The notes below the pieces were generated by a model that had not been told where the DNA came from, did not search any database, and saw nothing but the letters and a program-made list of their open reading frames with translations. A program made the position numbers and the translations under genes. 64,000 nt of DNA from assembly GCF_021789175.1 (NCBI RefSeq), contig NZ_CP084560.1:2418001-2482000 (forward strand). The letters run 5' to 3'. The stretch is from Arthrobacter sp. FW306-2-2C-D06B (GTDB lineage Bacteria; Actinomycetota; Actinomycetes; Actinomycetales; Micrococcaceae). Below, one piece after another: positions 63,027 to 64,000 of this stretch (position 1 is the stretch's first letter; each line of letters begins with the position of its first letter).

Positions 63027-64000
63027 TTAGACACTCGCCGCGGCATCGCGCCCGGCTGCGCGTCCGGAGAACAGGCAGCCGCCGAGGAACGTTCCTTCCA
63101 ATGCCCGGTAGCCATGGATTCCTCCACCGCCGAAGCCGGCAGCCTCGCCGGCCGCGTACAAGCCCGGCACGGGAACTCCGGAATCGTTGAGCACGCGTGA
63201 ACGAAGGTCCGTTTGGAGTCCGCCGAGGCTCTTACGCGTCAGGACAGAGAGCCGGACAGCCAGGAGCGGGCCTTGTTTCGGGTCGGTGAGCCGGTGCGGA
63301 GGGGCCACCCGCATGATCTTGTCGGTGGCGAATCGCCGGGCCGCCCGGATCGCGGCGAGCTGCGGATCCTTGCCCAGCCCGCTCACCACTTGCAGGTCCC
63401 GGTCGTGGATGAGTGAATCGAGCCGGGCGGGATCTATCAGCGCTGAACCGGTCAGCTGGTTCATTTTCGCGGCGAGCTCGGCGGGCGTTGCGGCTTGCAG
63501 GAAGTCAACGCCACGGTCAAGGAAGAGGCGCAATGGCGAGTCGCTGCCGGGACTGAGCCTCGAGGCAAGGAGCCTGATGTCCTTGCCAGTGAGGTCCGGG
63601 TTCTGTTCCGAGCCTGAGAGGGCGAACTCCTTCAGCGCGATGGTGCGGTTGCACACAAACCACGAATGCCCGTGGCCGCTCGCCAGGATATGCCGGAGGG
63701 CGCCCAGCGAGTCGAAGCCCGGAAACAGCGGGGCTGGCAGCTGCCGTCCCGTCGCGTCAATCCACAGCGACGACGGACCGGGCAGTATCCGGATGCCGTG
63801 CGAAGGCCACACAGGGGAGTGGTTGTGGATGCCTTCGGGGTAGTGCCACATGCGGTCGCCACTGATGAGCCGCCCGCCGACGGCTGCGGCGGCAGCGAGG
63901 AACTCGCCGTCGACCGACGCGGGTACACCGCTGAGCATGCTGTCCGGCGCACTCCCGCCGGGCCATTGCCTCCGCACCAAAGCATGGTTCCCGCCGATCC
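63027..64000 (-). CDS. FAD-binding dehydrogenase, C-terminal part (5' end outside window)
   Basis: The frame is open through base 64,000, so only the last 324 or so residues are present. The C-terminal signature GVPVPGLYAAGEAAGFGGGG then HGYRALEGTFLGGCLFSGRA is that of flavoproteins of the fumarate reductase/3-ketosteroid-dehydrogenase-like group. LTRKSLGGLQTDLRSRVLND precedes it. The N-terminal FAD Rossmann motif lies beyond the window. The substrate is not assigned. It heads the strand that continues into the two alpha/beta hydrolases. Confidence 0.82.
   Translation of the reverse strand, partial: IGGNHALVRRQWPGGSAPDSMLSGVPASVDGEFLAAAAAVGGRLISGDRMWHYPEGIHNHSPVWPSHGIRILPGPSSLWIDATGRQLPAPLFPGFDSLGALRHILASGHGHSWFVCNRTIALKEFALSGSEQNPDLTGKDIRLLASRLSPGSDSPLRLFLDRGVDFLQAATPAELAAKMNQLTGSALIDPARLDSLIHDRDLQVVSGLGKDPQLAAIRAARRFATDKIMRVAPPHRLTDPKQGPLLAVRLSVLTRKSLGGLQTDLRSRVLNDSGVPVPGLYAAGEAAGFGGGGIHGYRALEGTFLGGCLFSGRAAGRDAAASV

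Overview
The window is high-GC DNA from an actinobacterium of the Micrococcaceae, most likely Arthrobacter or a close relative. The evidence is the gene order (leuS-degV-comEA-comEC-holA-rpsT-lepA-hemW-hrcA-dnaJ-rsmE-phoH-ybeY-CNNM-era, then leuA-recO-uppS), a DUF222/HNH (13E12-type) gene, many GTG/TTG starts, a CIRCE operator before hrcA, and the absence of any RNA gene or plasmid/phage structural gene. Genus is inferred from layout and protein style only; no search was run.

Layout. 1-6.27 kb is core: the 3' end of leuS, degV, a DUF222/HNH protein, comEA and the first half of comEC. At about 6,269 the comEC frame breaks inside its conserved HLTAVSGAN segment and resumes at about 37,383. Joining the two halves at a shared AGCGG restores one 562-codon frame, so 6,270-37,387 is a 31.1-kb insertion (genomic island). 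From 37.4 kb to the end the window is ordinary core again: translation and ribosome genes, heat-shock control, cell-envelope genes, leucine and undecaprenyl/decaprenyl synthesis, two tandem alpha/beta hydrolases and a partial FAD-dependent dehydrogenase.

The island has three parts. (a) 6.7-12.2 kb: a secreted RHS-repeat polymorphic toxin with a URI/GIY-YIG-like C-terminal nuclease domain, followed by two probable immunity genes. (b) 12.4-27.7 kb: a patchwork of single-gene units (three small P-loop kinases, NERD nuclease, ferredoxin-like protein, 2H phosphoesterase + nucleotidyltransferase, GNATs, RidA, SnoaL-like, NUDIX, DHFR-like reductase, an ECF-sigma/membrane protein/lipoprotein set facing an extra class B penicillin-binding protein). 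It is littered with decayed copies: a truncated NUDIX paralogue, a frameshifted kinase, an acetyltransferase without a start codon and a broken helicase-associated gene. (c) 27.8-37.3 kb: about ten co-directed minus-strand genes in overlapping or nearly abutting pairs. They encode an Abi/HEPN-like protein, a stand-alone M41-type zinc peptidase, an AlbA_2 (Schlafen-type) protein, several unknowns, a GHKL ATPase fused to a PD-(D/E)XK nuclease, an HNH protein and a long coiled-coil protein. Part (c) looks like a defence cluster and does not match any named system I can recall; it is the best candidate for an undescribed system here. No integrase, transposase or relaxase is visible, so the island appears immobile or was mobilised in trans.

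Consequences inferred: the cell carrying this island should lack a functional ComEC DNA-uptake channel, while keeping comEA upstream. Core features seen directly include the CIRCE box, a Leu-rich leader peptide upstream of leuA, and strong hairpin terminators after leuS, between holA and rpsT, and after leuA.
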